Part shown: piece by piece, positions 54,797 to 63,319 of the stretch
How positions within the stretch are numbered: position 1 is the stretch's first letter
How the letters are laid out: every line of letters starts with the position of its first letter
Source of the DNA: an uncultured Dehalococcoidia bacterium
GTDB lineage: Bacteria > Chloroflexota > Dehalococcoidia > Bin125
Direction of reading: 5' to 3'
NCBI GenBank assembly: GCA_958295515.1
Contig: CATQGW010000004.1
Coordinates: forward strand, 62,001 to 126,000
DNA: 64,000 nt
Program-made: the position numbers and the translations under genes
The notes under the pieces: model-generated
Databases searched by the model: none
What the model saw: the letters and a program-made list of their open reading frames with translations, nothing else
Told to the model about the DNA's origin: nothing

Positions 54797-55387
54797 ATGG
54801 CGCAAGCTGCGCAGACCGAATTCCGCCAGAACATTGAGATGCGCTACCCGCGCTCCGCATCGCTGCGCGACGGCCACAAAGTCTCGCTGCGCCTGATGCA
54901 GCCCGACGACGCCGAAACGATCCTCGGCTTCGCCCGCAGCCTGCCCAACGACGACCTGCTCTTCCTGCGCCGCGACGTCACCCAGGAGTCCGCCGTCGCC
55001 GAGTGGATGCGCGAAATCGAGAGCGGCCGCACCTTCACCGTGCTCGGCTTCGACGGCGACGAGCTGCTCGGCGAAGGCGACCTGCACTACAACGCCGCCG
55101 ACTGGACCCGCCACCTCGGCGAAATCCGCCTGCTGCTCTCACCCAAGGCGAGAGGCCGCGGGCTCGGCCGCGTGCTGGCCGAGGAGATCTACGCCATCGC
55201 CCAGCAGCTCCAGCTGCAGCTGCTGACCGCCCGCATGGTGCTCGACCAGGCCGCCGCCCAGACCGTCTTCCGCCGCCTCGGCTTCCAGCGCGAAGCCGTC
55301 CTCTGGGACTACGTCATCGACGCCGACGGCAAAACCCACGACCTCCTCATCGCCACCCGCCGCCTACAAGGCCCCCGCGCCGGCTAA
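54797..55387 (+). CDS. GNAT family N-acetyltransferase
   Basis: A 196-residue acetyltransferase. The CoA-binding region is LLLSPKARGRGLGRVLAEEIYAIA (R-G-x-G-x-G/A pattern), followed by ARMVLDQAAAQTVFRRLGFQREAVLWDYV. The N-terminal LRLMQPDDAETILGFARSLP fits the family. GGGAGG precedes the ATG. It would acetylate a small molecule or protein amine using acetyl-CoA; the substrate is unknown. Confidence 0.85.
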   Translation: MAQAAQTEFRQNIEMRYPRSASLRDGHKVSLRLMQPDDAETILGFARSLPNDDLLFLRRDVTQESAVAEWMREIESGRTFTVLGFDGDELLGEGDLHYNAADWTRHLGEIRLLLSPKARGRGLGRVLAEEIYAIAQQLQLQLLTARMVLDQAAAQTVFRRLGFQREAVLWDYVIDADGKTHDLLIATRRLQGPRAG

Positions 55388-55838
55388 CCCCAACCCGCTC
55401 GCCCACCGGCGCCCGCACTCCGTCCCCGCCGCACCCCGCCCGCCGTTCGCCACGCCCCGTCGCGCCCACCCCCAACCCCCTCACACCCGCGCTTGCCAAC
55501 TCCATCATTCCCGCGCCCCAAAGATCCCGTCATACCCGCGCCAAAAGATCCTGTCATACCCGCGCTTGCCGCGGGTATCTCGCCGTGACCAGCAACAAGT
55601 CCGCGCGCCACATCCCCCGCCTCACACCAAGGCGAAGCCGATCTCGCTCACTCCACATGGATGGCTGGAGAGGGCATAGACGCCCAGCAGCGAGCGCTGG
55701 GTGCTCGCCGCAGCGAGATACCCGCGGCAAGCGCGGGTATGACGGAGTTGGCAAGTGCGGGTATGACGGAGTTGGCAAGTGCGGGTATGACGGAGTCGGG
55801 GCGCGGGTGTGACAGGATGGCAAGCGCGGAGGACGCTC
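55388..55838. repeat. Gene-free gap with facing family A repeats and 24-bp tandem units
   Basis: The gap between convergent genes holds left halves, a forward full element at about 55552-55598, and an inverted element from 55713. The inverted element runs into two exact 24-bp units (55741-55764 and 55765-55788; GACGGAGTTGGCAAGTGCGG then GTAT) and a third diverged one. The unit is the reverse complement of that seen at 13101-13148. No gene is convincing. Confidence 0.8.
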
Positions 55839-57029
55839 TCACTCACCCAGCCCGTACTGCCGGTTGAACGCCGCATGCCGCCCCGGGTCCAGCTCCCGCT
55901 TCGCCAGCCCCCCGTACGACTCCGGATAGCGCCAGGCGCGGAACAGCGCGTTCGTGTTCATCCCCACCTGCCGCGTCATGAACGGCGAAATCCACTCCCA
56001 GACCACCTCGCCGCGCTGCGTCGTCTCGAACATCCGCCCCGACGCCCCCTCGGTGACCAACGTGTTCCCGTTCGCCAGCCGCGCCGCGCTCGAAATGTAC
56101 GCACTGAAAAACTGATCGCGCGGCTCGCCCTGCCAACTCCAGACGATCTCACCGCTCCCCGGCGCAACCTCGACCACCCGCGAATACGGCAGGTCCAGCG
56201 TGCGATGCATCCCGTTGTCGAAAATCTGCACGTTGCCCGATGCCAGCGCCGTGGCGTGGTGCTGATGCGAAATCTCCGGCCAGCCGAACTCCCAGCCGAG
56301 GCTCGCCTCGCCGTCCTCGCCGCGATCCACCCGCCCCACCAGCGAAATGCTGCGCGCCGAGAAGAGAATCCCGCCGTTGCCGTCGACATCGATGCTGTTG
56401 CAGTGCGACCACTCCCAGCGCCGCTCGAACGGGCAAATCCGGTGCCGCCGCGGGTCCAGCAGACGCCACAGCTCGATCCGGTCGACTTCCTTGCCCTCCG
56501 TGTCGAGCTCCACGATGTCATCGCCGATCATCCACTCCGGCGTATATCGCCGCGCCACCCGCTGCCCGCCGCGCACCCGGCTCTTGACCTCCGCGTCGAT
56601 CGGTACCCACTCCAGAATCAGCGTGTGCCCGTTCTCCAGCCGCTGAAAATCGTGGTGAATCCCCGGATTCTCCACCACCACCAGTTCATTCCCATCCCAG
56701 TCCAGCTCGCGCAGCGACGAGCCGCCGCCGCCGAGGAAGCGGTACAGATCGGGCGGATCCGGCGGCAGAATCTCGAAGCGGGAACCCTGCGGACGCGCCG
56801 CATTGCCATCGGGCAGATCGGCGCACAACGCCAGCAGATTCCCGTTGGGCAGCAGCTCCACATTGAAACCCACGCAGCCGCGAAAGTCCCAGCGATGCAC
56901 CACTCGCCCCTGCATATCCAGCAGCACCGCAAACTCGCCCCCCGCCGGCGTAATCAGCGTGTACCCCCGAAACGCCCGCACCGCGTCATAGTGCGTCAAC
57001 CCCACCGGACGATGAATTGGCCAGCCCAT
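55839..57029 (-). CDS. Arylsulfotransferase (ASST)-like beta-propeller protein
   Basis: 396 residues with repeated propeller blades: GYTLITPAGGEFAVLLDMQGRVVHRW, HDFQRLENGHTLILEW, DDIVELDTEGKEVDRIELW, HQHHATALASGNVQIFDNGMHR, SRVVEVAPGSGEIVWSWQG and SAARLANGNTLVTEGASGRMFETTQRGEVVWEW. This is the pattern of the arylsulfotransferase family. A His in NGMHR or HQHH could be catalytic. No signal peptide. It follows the SsuD-like gene by 28 bp on the same strand, so a role in sulfated organics is possible. Confidence 0.7.
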   Translation of the reverse strand: MGWPIHRPVGLTHYDAVRAFRGYTLITPAGGEFAVLLDMQGRVVHRWDFRGCVGFNVELLPNGNLLALCADLPDGNAARPQGSRFEILPPDPPDLYRFLGGGGSSLRELDWDGNELVVVENPGIHHDFQRLENGHTLILEWVPIDAEVKSRVRGGQRVARRYTPEWMIGDDIVELDTEGKEVDRIELWRLLDPRRHRICPFERRWEWSHCNSIDVDGNGGILFSARSISLVGRVDRGEDGEASLGWEFGWPEISHQHHATALASGNVQIFDNGMHRTLDLPYSRVVEVAPGSGEIVWSWQGEPRDQFFSAYISSAARLANGNTLVTEGASGRMFETTQRGEVVWEWISPFMTRQVGMNTNALFRAWRYPESYGGLAKRELDPGRHAAFNRQYGLGE

Positions 57030-57057
57030 TATGCGCCTCCTTCGATAAAGCGTTCTG

Positions 57058-58143
57058 TCATGCGGGAACCGCCGCGACCAGCGGCAGCACCTCGGCCGCG
57101 ATCCGCTCGCACTCTTCGAGGTGGGGGAAGCCCGAGAGGATGAACTCCTCGAAGCCCAGCTTCTGGTAGGCGGCCAACTCCGCTGCCGCCTGCGCCGGCG
57201 TGCCTACAATTGCCGTGCCCAGATTGACGCGCACGCGCGAAATGCCGTTCCAGAGGCGGTCGCCCAGACGGTCGTCCTCAACGCGGCGCGCCTGCGTCGC
57301 CGCGCCCACCATCGCGGTGCCGCGCACCGATGCGGCGCGCTGTGCCAGCACATCGGGGTGAGCATCGGAGAGCAGCGCTCGTGCTGCCTCCCAGGCGGCG
57401 GCTTCCGTGTCGCGCACGACCAGATGGGTGCGCAGGCCGAAGCGCGACTCGCGGCCCTCAGCGGCGAACGCTGCGCGCGCGCGCGCCAGCAGCGCCGCCA
57501 TCGCCTCGCGCGGCTGAATCCAGCAGAGCAGCAGATCGCCGCGCCGCGCCGCCAGCCGCAGCGCCGCATCCGACGCTCCGCCCAGATACCAGGCCGGCGG
57601 CCGCCCCGCCGGACGCGGCGAAACAATCGCTCGCCGCAGCCGCAGATGCTCGCCCGCGTAATCGAGCGGCCCGCCCTCGCGCCAGAGCCGCTCGCAGGCG
57701 TCGATGAACTCGTCGGCGTGCGCGTAGCGCGCGTCGTGCTCCAGCGTCGCGCCGATCCGCTCGTTGTCGCCCTGAATCCCGCCGGGCACGATGTTGATGT
57801 CCACGCGCCCGCCCGAAATCTCGTGCAGCGTCGCCGCCTGCTGCGCGAACAACCCCGCCGCCACCGAGCTCGGCCGCACCGCGATCAGCAGGCGGATCCG
57901 CTCGGTCGTCGCCAGCAGCGCCGTCGCCGTCGTCCAGGTCTCCGCCAGCGGCGCGCCCTGCTCAAACAGCCCATTGGAGAAGCGCGTCGGAATCAGCAGC
58001 GAGTAGAAGCCGAGCCGCTCGGCGGTCTCGACCACCGAGCGCAGGTAGTCAAAGCTGGGCGCCCGCTCCGCGCGCAGCGTCCCAATCCGCCCCCCATCCC
58101 CATCAATGGGCACAAACCAGGAGAAGCGCGGCGCGTCGGTCAT
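57058..58143 (-). CDS. SsuD/SfnG-like flavin-dependent monooxygenase
   Basis: A 361-residue LLM-class enzyme. RFSWFVPIDGDGGRIGT at the start, FYSLLIPTRFSNG, RIRLLIAVRPSSVAAGLFAQQAATLHEISGGRVDINIVPGG and ARYAHADEFIDACERLW match alkanesulfonate or dimethylsulfone monooxygenases. Using FMNH2 and O2 these release sulfite or sulfinate from sulfonates. No flavin reductase is adjacent. It forms a two-gene unit with the arylsulfotransferase-like gene, suggesting organosulfur metabolism. Confidence 0.8.
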   Translation of the reverse strand: MTDAPRFSWFVPIDGDGGRIGTLRAERAPSFDYLRSVVETAERLGFYSLLIPTRFSNGLFEQGAPLAETWTTATALLATTERIRLLIAVRPSSVAAGLFAQQAATLHEISGGRVDINIVPGGIQGDNERIGATLEHDARYAHADEFIDACERLWREGGPLDYAGEHLRLRRAIVSPRPAGRPPAWYLGGASDAALRLAARRGDLLLCWIQPREAMAALLARARAAFAAEGRESRFGLRTHLVVRDTEAAAWEAARALLSDAHPDVLAQRAASVRGTAMVGAATQARRVEDDRLGDRLWNGISRVRVNLGTAIVGTPAQAAAELAAYQKLGFEEFILSGFPHLEECERIAAEVLPLVAAVPA

Positions 58144-58202
58144 GCCCGCAGGTTACGCGCCCACGTACCTCTGCGCCGCACTTGGCACACTCCCGGGCCC
58201 GC

Positions 58203-60031
58203 CTAGTAGCTGCCGCAGTTCACGAGGTTGAGGTGGACTGGCGTCCTGGCAAAGGCATCCAAGTCGAAGACCTCTTCTTGCACCCCGCGATAGCCGATGC
58301 GGACGGCGAGCGACCCTCCTCGCAAGACTTGCGGCCAATCATCTTCGAATTCGTAGCCTTTGAAATAGACTGCGGGTGTGTCGCCTAAGAACTCGACCTC
58401 CAGCGTGTCTCGTAGAACAGCTCCGCCGTCGAGCCGCCACACCACCTCGAGATCTCGGGGAACATCGGCGTCGCGCTCGGGGCGCACGAAGTTGAGCAAT
58501 CGGAAGCCGATCGCAGCTGTGCCGTTCTCGAAGCAAACGGCGTCAATCATCAGGTTCTCCTGTGGTCCGCGCATCCGGACATCGGTACGTACATCGCCTG
58601 TGAAGGCATCCTTTTTCGCTCGGTAGAAGAGCGTTGTCCACTGGTTCGCTGCTTCGAAGTTGCTGGCCACGACTGGCTCGTATTCCACGATGATCCGCAC
58701 CGTGTCCGTCGCGCTCTCGTTTCCATCGCTGACTTCAAGTCGGAATCTCAGTGTCTGCGCCTTCTGAGGCGCTGTGAAGCTCGGTCGAGCGGCCTCTGGG
58801 TTGTTCAGGCTCACGTCGTCGCCCGCACTCTGCGTCCACCGATAGGTGAGGCGGTCCCCCTCCGGATCGGCGCTCTCGCGTCCATCAAGCGTGATCCATG
58901 CACCGGTCTGCACTTCCTGCATCGAGCCCGCTCGCGCAATCGGCCTTTCGTTGCGCACCGTAATCACGACTTCCGATGGTTCGGCGGCGTTCATGCCGTC
59001 ACTGACCGTGAGCCGAAATCGCAAGTCCTGTGCGCGCTGAGGCGCGGTGAATGTCGGTGAAGCGACGGCGGTGTTGCTGAGGCTCACCTCTTCGCCGCCC
59101 ATTTGTGTCCACTCGTAAGTGATGCCATCGCCGTCGCCGTCCGCGCTCTCGCTCCCGTCCAGTGTTACGCGCGTGCTGTGCGCTACCGCCTGATTGGATC
59201 CGGCATCTGCGACGGGCGGAAGATTGCGAACGGTGATCGTGACGGAGTCTGCCGCACTCTCGTGCTCACCGTCGCTGACGGTGAGTGAGAAGACAAGCGC
59301 CCCGAACTCGTTCGGAGCCGCGAATGCCGGCGTCGCCGCCGCCGCGTCCGAAAGTTCAACGGGCGGGCCCGAGATCTGAGACCAGCTATAGCTGAGAACA
59401 CCGCCTGCGTCGTCGCTTCCGCGACCATCTAGCACGACATCTTGCCCACGCCCCACGCCTTGATCCGAACCAGCCGCAGCGGTCGGCGGCGCATTCACGA
59501 ATCCCAGCGTCACCGTGTCTTCGCTCGCTGCGCCCGACTCGTCGGTGACGCGCAATTGGAAGACCAGCGTTTGCTCTGTGCGTGGCGAGTCGAAACGGGC
59601 TTCCGACGAGTTGTCGCTCGCTTGACGCAGTGAAACGGCTGGTCCGCTGATCTGCGTCCACTCGAATTTCAGGCTGTCACCGTCGGGATCACGGCTGCTG
59701 CTGCCGTCTAGCAGCACGAAACCAGCGCTGAGGTCGTAACGGCCGTCTGGTCCGGCACTCGCAATGGGGCTGCGGTTGGGCGGCGGCGCGGCCTCCACCT
59801 GCTCCTCGTCCGATTGCTGCTGCTCGTCAATCTGCTCCGTCGCCGTGGCTGACTGCTGCTCGGCAGTTTGCTCTACAGCCGGCTGATCGGGCGGATCGCT
59901 CTGCTGCGGCTGAGCAGCGGGCTGAGTGACCTGCTCAATTTCTTGCCCCCCCCCCCCCCCCCGCAAGACACGCTCAGAATCACGACGGTGATTCCGATAA
60001 TGGCGGTCAGGAGAGTCGAAAGTCGCTTCAT
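58203..60031 (-). CDS. PKD/REJ-type repeat lipoprotein; frame broken at a poly-G tract
   Basis: The ATG at 60031 encodes MKRLSTLLTAIIGITVVIL and a lipobox-like LSVSC. Directly after the Cys codon is a run of 17 G; as written this throws the frame off and ends at a TAG about 24 codons later. With 15 or 18 G the frame would continue into about 587 residues: a Gln/Glu-rich linker, then four PKD-like domains of about 90 residues (each with LDGSxSxDxDGD, YxWTQ and LTVSDG), then a C-terminal domain of about 160 residues I do not recognise. It would be a surface lipoprotein. Codon third positions look less GC-biased than in neighbours, a hint of transfer. Confidence 0.78.
59946..59962 (-). repeat. 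Homopolymer tract of 17 G (C on the plus strand)
   Basis: It lies immediately after the lipobox Cys codon of the PKD-repeat lipoprotein and would be read as Gly codons. Its length decides whether the signal peptide is in frame with the body: 15 or 18 would be in frame, 17 is not. Long G tracts slip readily during replication and also during sequencing. Confidence 0.9.
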
Positions 60032-60044
60032 CGGTGGTTTCCGT

Positions 60045-60923
60045 TCAATTCGCGAGGAAGTCTTGCACAGTTTCGAGGAACTCGTCCAGCTGGTCGTGGT
60101 GGACCCAGTGGCCGGCGTTGGCGATGCCTGCTTTTTGGGCGTTGGGGAAGGAGTTCGTGCGGTCGTCCTCGTTGGGATCGCCGGCGCTCTCCAGGCCGCT
60201 GATTAGCAGCATCGGCATCCGCACTCGACCCCAGATTTCCTCCGCATCCGTCTCGTTGAACGGGTAGGGCGACGACGAGCGCGCGTAGTTGTCGAACTTC
60301 CAGGCGAATGTCCCGTCCTCGTTCTGGTTGACGGCGTGGGTGGTCAGATGCCGCGCCTGCTCGTCGGAGAGGCGCGGGTTCGCCTCCTGCATCCGCGCGA
60401 TCGCGTCTTCGAGCGAGGCGTAGCGATGCGGCAGCCGCCCGGCGAAGCCGTGAATGCTCTCGATCCAGGATGACATCCGCTCGTCGGCAGGCGTATCGGA
60501 GTGCGCCTCGGTCTGGCTGCGCGAGGGGCCGAGCCCCTCAATCGCGATCAGTCGCGCCACCCGCTCGGGGTAGATGCCCGCATATTCGAGGCAGATGCGC
60601 CCGCCCAGCGAGTGCCCCAGCAGCGTCACCGGCGCGAGGTCGTTCTGCCGCACCAGCTGGGCGAGGTCGTAGACGTAATCGATCATCGCGTAGCCGGAGC
60701 CGATCACCCACTGCGAGTCGCCGTGCCCGCGCAGGTCGGGCACGATCACGTGAAAGCGGTCGCGCAGCGCCAGCGCCACCCAGTCCCACGAGCGGCAGTG
60801 GTCGCGCCCGCCATGCACCAGCACCAGCGGCGGCGCCTCAGGGTTGCCCCAGTCCACATAGTGCAGCCGCAACCGCTGCGAGAAATACGTGTGCGAGGCC
60901 GGGTAGTCGTTCAGCTCAGGCAT
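60045..60923 (-). CDS. Alpha/beta hydrolase
   Basis: A 292-residue hydrolase. The start MPELNDYPASHT is preferred to a longer frame (to 61016). Marks: LVLVHGGRDHCRSWD, VPDLRGHGDSQW, nucleophile elbow GHSLGG (Ser), and C-terminal IANAGHWVHHDQLDEF with the catalytic His. Likely an esterase or C-C hydrolase; substrate unknown. Its stop is 13 bp before the PKD lipoprotein start, so they may be co-transcribed. Confidence 0.85.
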   Translation of the reverse strand: MPELNDYPASHTYFSQRLRLHYVDWGNPEAPPLVLVHGGRDHCRSWDWVALALRDRFHVIVPDLRGHGDSQWVIGSGYAMIDYVYDLAQLVRQNDLAPVTLLGHSLGGRICLEYAGIYPERVARLIAIEGLGPSRSQTEAHSDTPADERMSSWIESIHGFAGRLPHRYASLEDAIARMQEANPRLSDEQARHLTTHAVNQNEDGTFAWKFDNYARSSSPYPFNETDAEEIWGRVRMPMLLISGLESAGDPNEDDRTNSFPNAQKAGIANAGHWVHHDQLDEFLETVQDFLAN

Positions 60924-61049
60924 GTGGCGAGCGTATCCGACGGATGGGGATGCGCCAGCGCCCCCGCCATTCGCGCCTGCGCTCCTGTCGTTGACGAAAG
61001 TGGGGGGTGGGTACAACGGAAGTGGGCGGAAGCGGGTTGCGCGGAGGTC

Positions 61050-62156
61050 TCAGGACAGCGCGAGGTTGTTGCGGTGGACGACCTCTGCACCGAGGTCGTA
61101 GCCGAGCGTGGCCTCGATTTCGCTGGAGCGGCGGCCGCGGATGCGCTCCACATCGGCGGCGGCGTAGTTGCTCAAGCCCACGGCGATCTGCTCGCCGCGC
61201 GGATTCTGCAACGCCACGATCTCCCCGCGGTCGAAGCCTCCGTGCACCGCCGCGATCCCCGCCGGCAGCAGGCTGCGGCCCTGCTCGCGGATCGCGCGCA
61301 CCGCGCCCTCGTCCAGCGAGAGCGCGCCGCCCTCGCCCAGCCCGGCCAGCAGCCAGCGCTTGCGCGATTCGCGCACATCCGCGACCGCCGGAATCCAGGT
61401 GCCGATCCGCTCGCCCCGCGCGATCCGCAGCAGCGCGTCGGGCTCGCGACCGTTGGCGATCGCCACCGTCGCGCCGCTCGACGCGGCCAGCTGCGCCGCC
61501 TCCAGCTTGGCGCGCATGCCGCCCCGTCCGCGCGCGCCGACGGGACCGGCGATCTCCAGCATCTCGCCTGGTCGGGTCAGCTCCGGCAGCAGCTGCGCGT
61601 CGGCGTGCTGGCGTGGGTCGCGGTCGAAGACGCCGTCCACATCGCTGAGCAGAATCAGCAGGTCGGCGTCGATCAGGTTCGCCACCAGCGCCGCCAGACC
61701 GTCGTTCTCTCCGAACGCGCCGCCGCGCAGCTCATCGTCGGCCACTACATCGTTCTCGTTGATGATCGGCACCACGCCGAAGCGCAGCAGCCGCAGCAGC
61801 GTGTTGCGTACGTTCAGATAGCCCACCCGCTCGGCGACATCGACGCGGGTGATCAGCGCCTGCGCCGCCGTCAGATCGTGGCGCTGGAGCAGCTGGTCGT
61901 AGCGCTCGACGAGGTGCGCCTGGCCGATCGCGGCCAGCGCCTGGCGCTGCCCGATGCTCGACTGATCGGCGCGCGCGCCGACGCGCGCCCTTCCCGCCGC
62001 CACCGCCCCGCTGGTCACCACCGCGACCTCCACAGCCGCGCGGCGCAGCTCGGCGATCTGGCGCACGAGCTCCTCCAGCACCGCGGGATCGATCCGCTCG
62101 CCGCCGCCGGTGAGCAGGTTGGTGCCGAGCTTGGCGATGATTCGCTGGGGGCGCAT
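61050..62156 (-). CDS. proB: Glutamate 5-kinase
   Basis: A 368-residue ProB, with the amino-acid kinase domain and a C-terminal PUA domain (from about residue 280). Marks: IIAKLGTNLLTGGG, VTSGAVAAGRARVG, NENDVVADDELRGGAFGENDGLAALVANLIDADLLILLSDVDG, GRGGMRAKLEAAQLA. It phosphorylates glutamate in the first step of proline synthesis. The typical partner proA is not in this window. It is divergent from the YihY gene. Confidence 0.93.
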   Translation of the reverse strand: MRPQRIIAKLGTNLLTGGGERIDPAVLEELVRQIAELRRAAVEVAVVTSGAVAAGRARVGARADQSSIGQRQALAAIGQAHLVERYDQLLQRHDLTAAQALITRVDVAERVGYLNVRNTLLRLLRFGVVPIINENDVVADDELRGGAFGENDGLAALVANLIDADLLILLSDVDGVFDRDPRQHADAQLLPELTRPGEMLEIAGPVGARGRGGMRAKLEAAQLAASSGATVAIANGREPDALLRIARGERIGTWIPAVADVRESRKRWLLAGLGEGGALSLDEGAVRAIREQGRSLLPAGIAAVHGGFDRGEIVALQNPRGEQIAVGLSNYAAADVERIRGRRSSEIEATLGYDLGAEVVHRNNLALS

Positions 62157-62224
62157 CAGCCCGATTTCCCTCGCGGCGCGGCCTCACCGCGCCCTGTTCG
62201 CCCTGCGTCGCGCATAATCACACT

Positions 62225-63319
62225 ATGCACATGCACATCGACCTCGAACACTGGCTGCGCTGGTGGAGTTTGCATCTTACGTGGGCGCTGCGGGACGCCA
62301 AAATGTTGGCCACGCGCACCATGAAGGAATTCTTCGACGATCACTGCACCCAACTCGCCGCCTCGATGTCCTACTACATCCTCTTCTCGATCTTCCCCCT
62401 CGCCATCCTGGCAGTCTCAATCGCCGGGTTAATTCTCACCGACGAAAGCCTGCGTGAGCGGGTGATGGACGCGCTCCTGCAAGCGCTGCCCGTCTCCTCG
62501 GGCGCGGGACGTGAGGACCTCGAGGCGCTCATTGACCCCATCGCGCGCGGACGCTCGGCGGTCGGGCTGATCAGCATCGCCGGGCTGATCTGGGGCGCGT
62601 CGGGCATGATGGGCGCGCTGCGTTTCTCGCTCGACACCGCCTGGGACCACGAGCACCGCCGACCCTTCGTGCGCGGCAAGCTGGTCGACTTCGGCCTCGT
62701 CTTCGGCGTCGGCGGACTGCTCGCCCTCTCGATCGGCTCAACGATGCTGCTCCAGGTCGCGCGCGGCCTGAGCGATGATGTATCCAACGCCCTCGGACCC
62801 TTCGGCGCGGGCGCGGGCGCCCTCGTCTCGACCATCGCCGTGCTGGTCCCCTTCCTGCTGACCACGACCACCTTCGTGCTGGTCTTCAAGCTGGTGCCCA
62901 ACGTGCGTGTGCGCACCCGCGACGCGCTGGCCGGCGCGCTGCTCTCCGCCGTGCTCTTCGAGCTGCTCAAGAACGGCTTCGCCTTCTACCTGCGCAACTT
63001 CTCCAACTACGACGCCGTCTACGGCTCGCTGGGCGCGACCATCGCGCTGCTCTTCTTCATCTACCTCGGGGCCTGCGTGCTGCTGCTGGGCGCGGAGCTG
63101 GCCGCCGAGTGGCCGCGCGTCCTGCACGGCCACTACGACGACGAGCTCGGCTCGGTCACCGGCGGCCGCCGCGGCCCCTGGTACCGCCGCGCGCTGCTCG
63201 CCGCCACCGGCATGGTGATCGACGATGCGCAGCCGCCGGAGATCGGCCCGGATCCGGAGGCGGCCGCGGCGCGTCAGCAGCGCCGCGACGAAGAGCGCTC
63301 GGAGCGGCTCAAACGCTAG
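62225..63319 (+). CDS. YihY/virulence factor BrkB family membrane protein
   Basis: A 364-residue membrane protein with about six helices. Typical: FFDDHCTQLAASMSYYILFSIFPLAILAVS, IWGASGMMGALRFSLDTAW, VFKLVPNVRVRTRDALAGALLSAVLFELLKNGFAFYLRNFSNYDAVYGSLGATIALLFFIYLGACVLLLGAEL. The cytoplasmic tail is charged. Function unknown in most members; once called RNase BN in error. A second ATG (MHIDLEH) two codons on is possible. The stop TAG shares CTAG with the convergent ileS stop. Confidence 0.88.
   Translation: MHMHIDLEHWLRWWSLHLTWALRDAKMLATRTMKEFFDDHCTQLAASMSYYILFSIFPLAILAVSIAGLILTDESLRERVMDALLQALPVSSGAGREDLEALIDPIARGRSAVGLISIAGLIWGASGMMGALRFSLDTAWDHEHRRPFVRGKLVDFGLVFGVGGLLALSIGSTMLLQVARGLSDDVSNALGPFGAGAGALVSTIAVLVPFLLTTTTFVLVFKLVPNVRVRTRDALAGALLSAVLFELLKNGFAFYLRNFSNYDAVYGSLGATIALLFFIYLGACVLLLGAELAAEWPRVLHGHYDDELGSVTGGRRGPWYRRALLAATGMVIDDAQPPEIGPDPEAAAARQQRRDEERSERLKR

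Noticed and set aside
59946..59966. Start of the PKD protein at TTG 59966
   Set aside because: It would begin with a run of Gly and have no signal peptide, while a proper lipoprotein signal sits just upstream in another frame.
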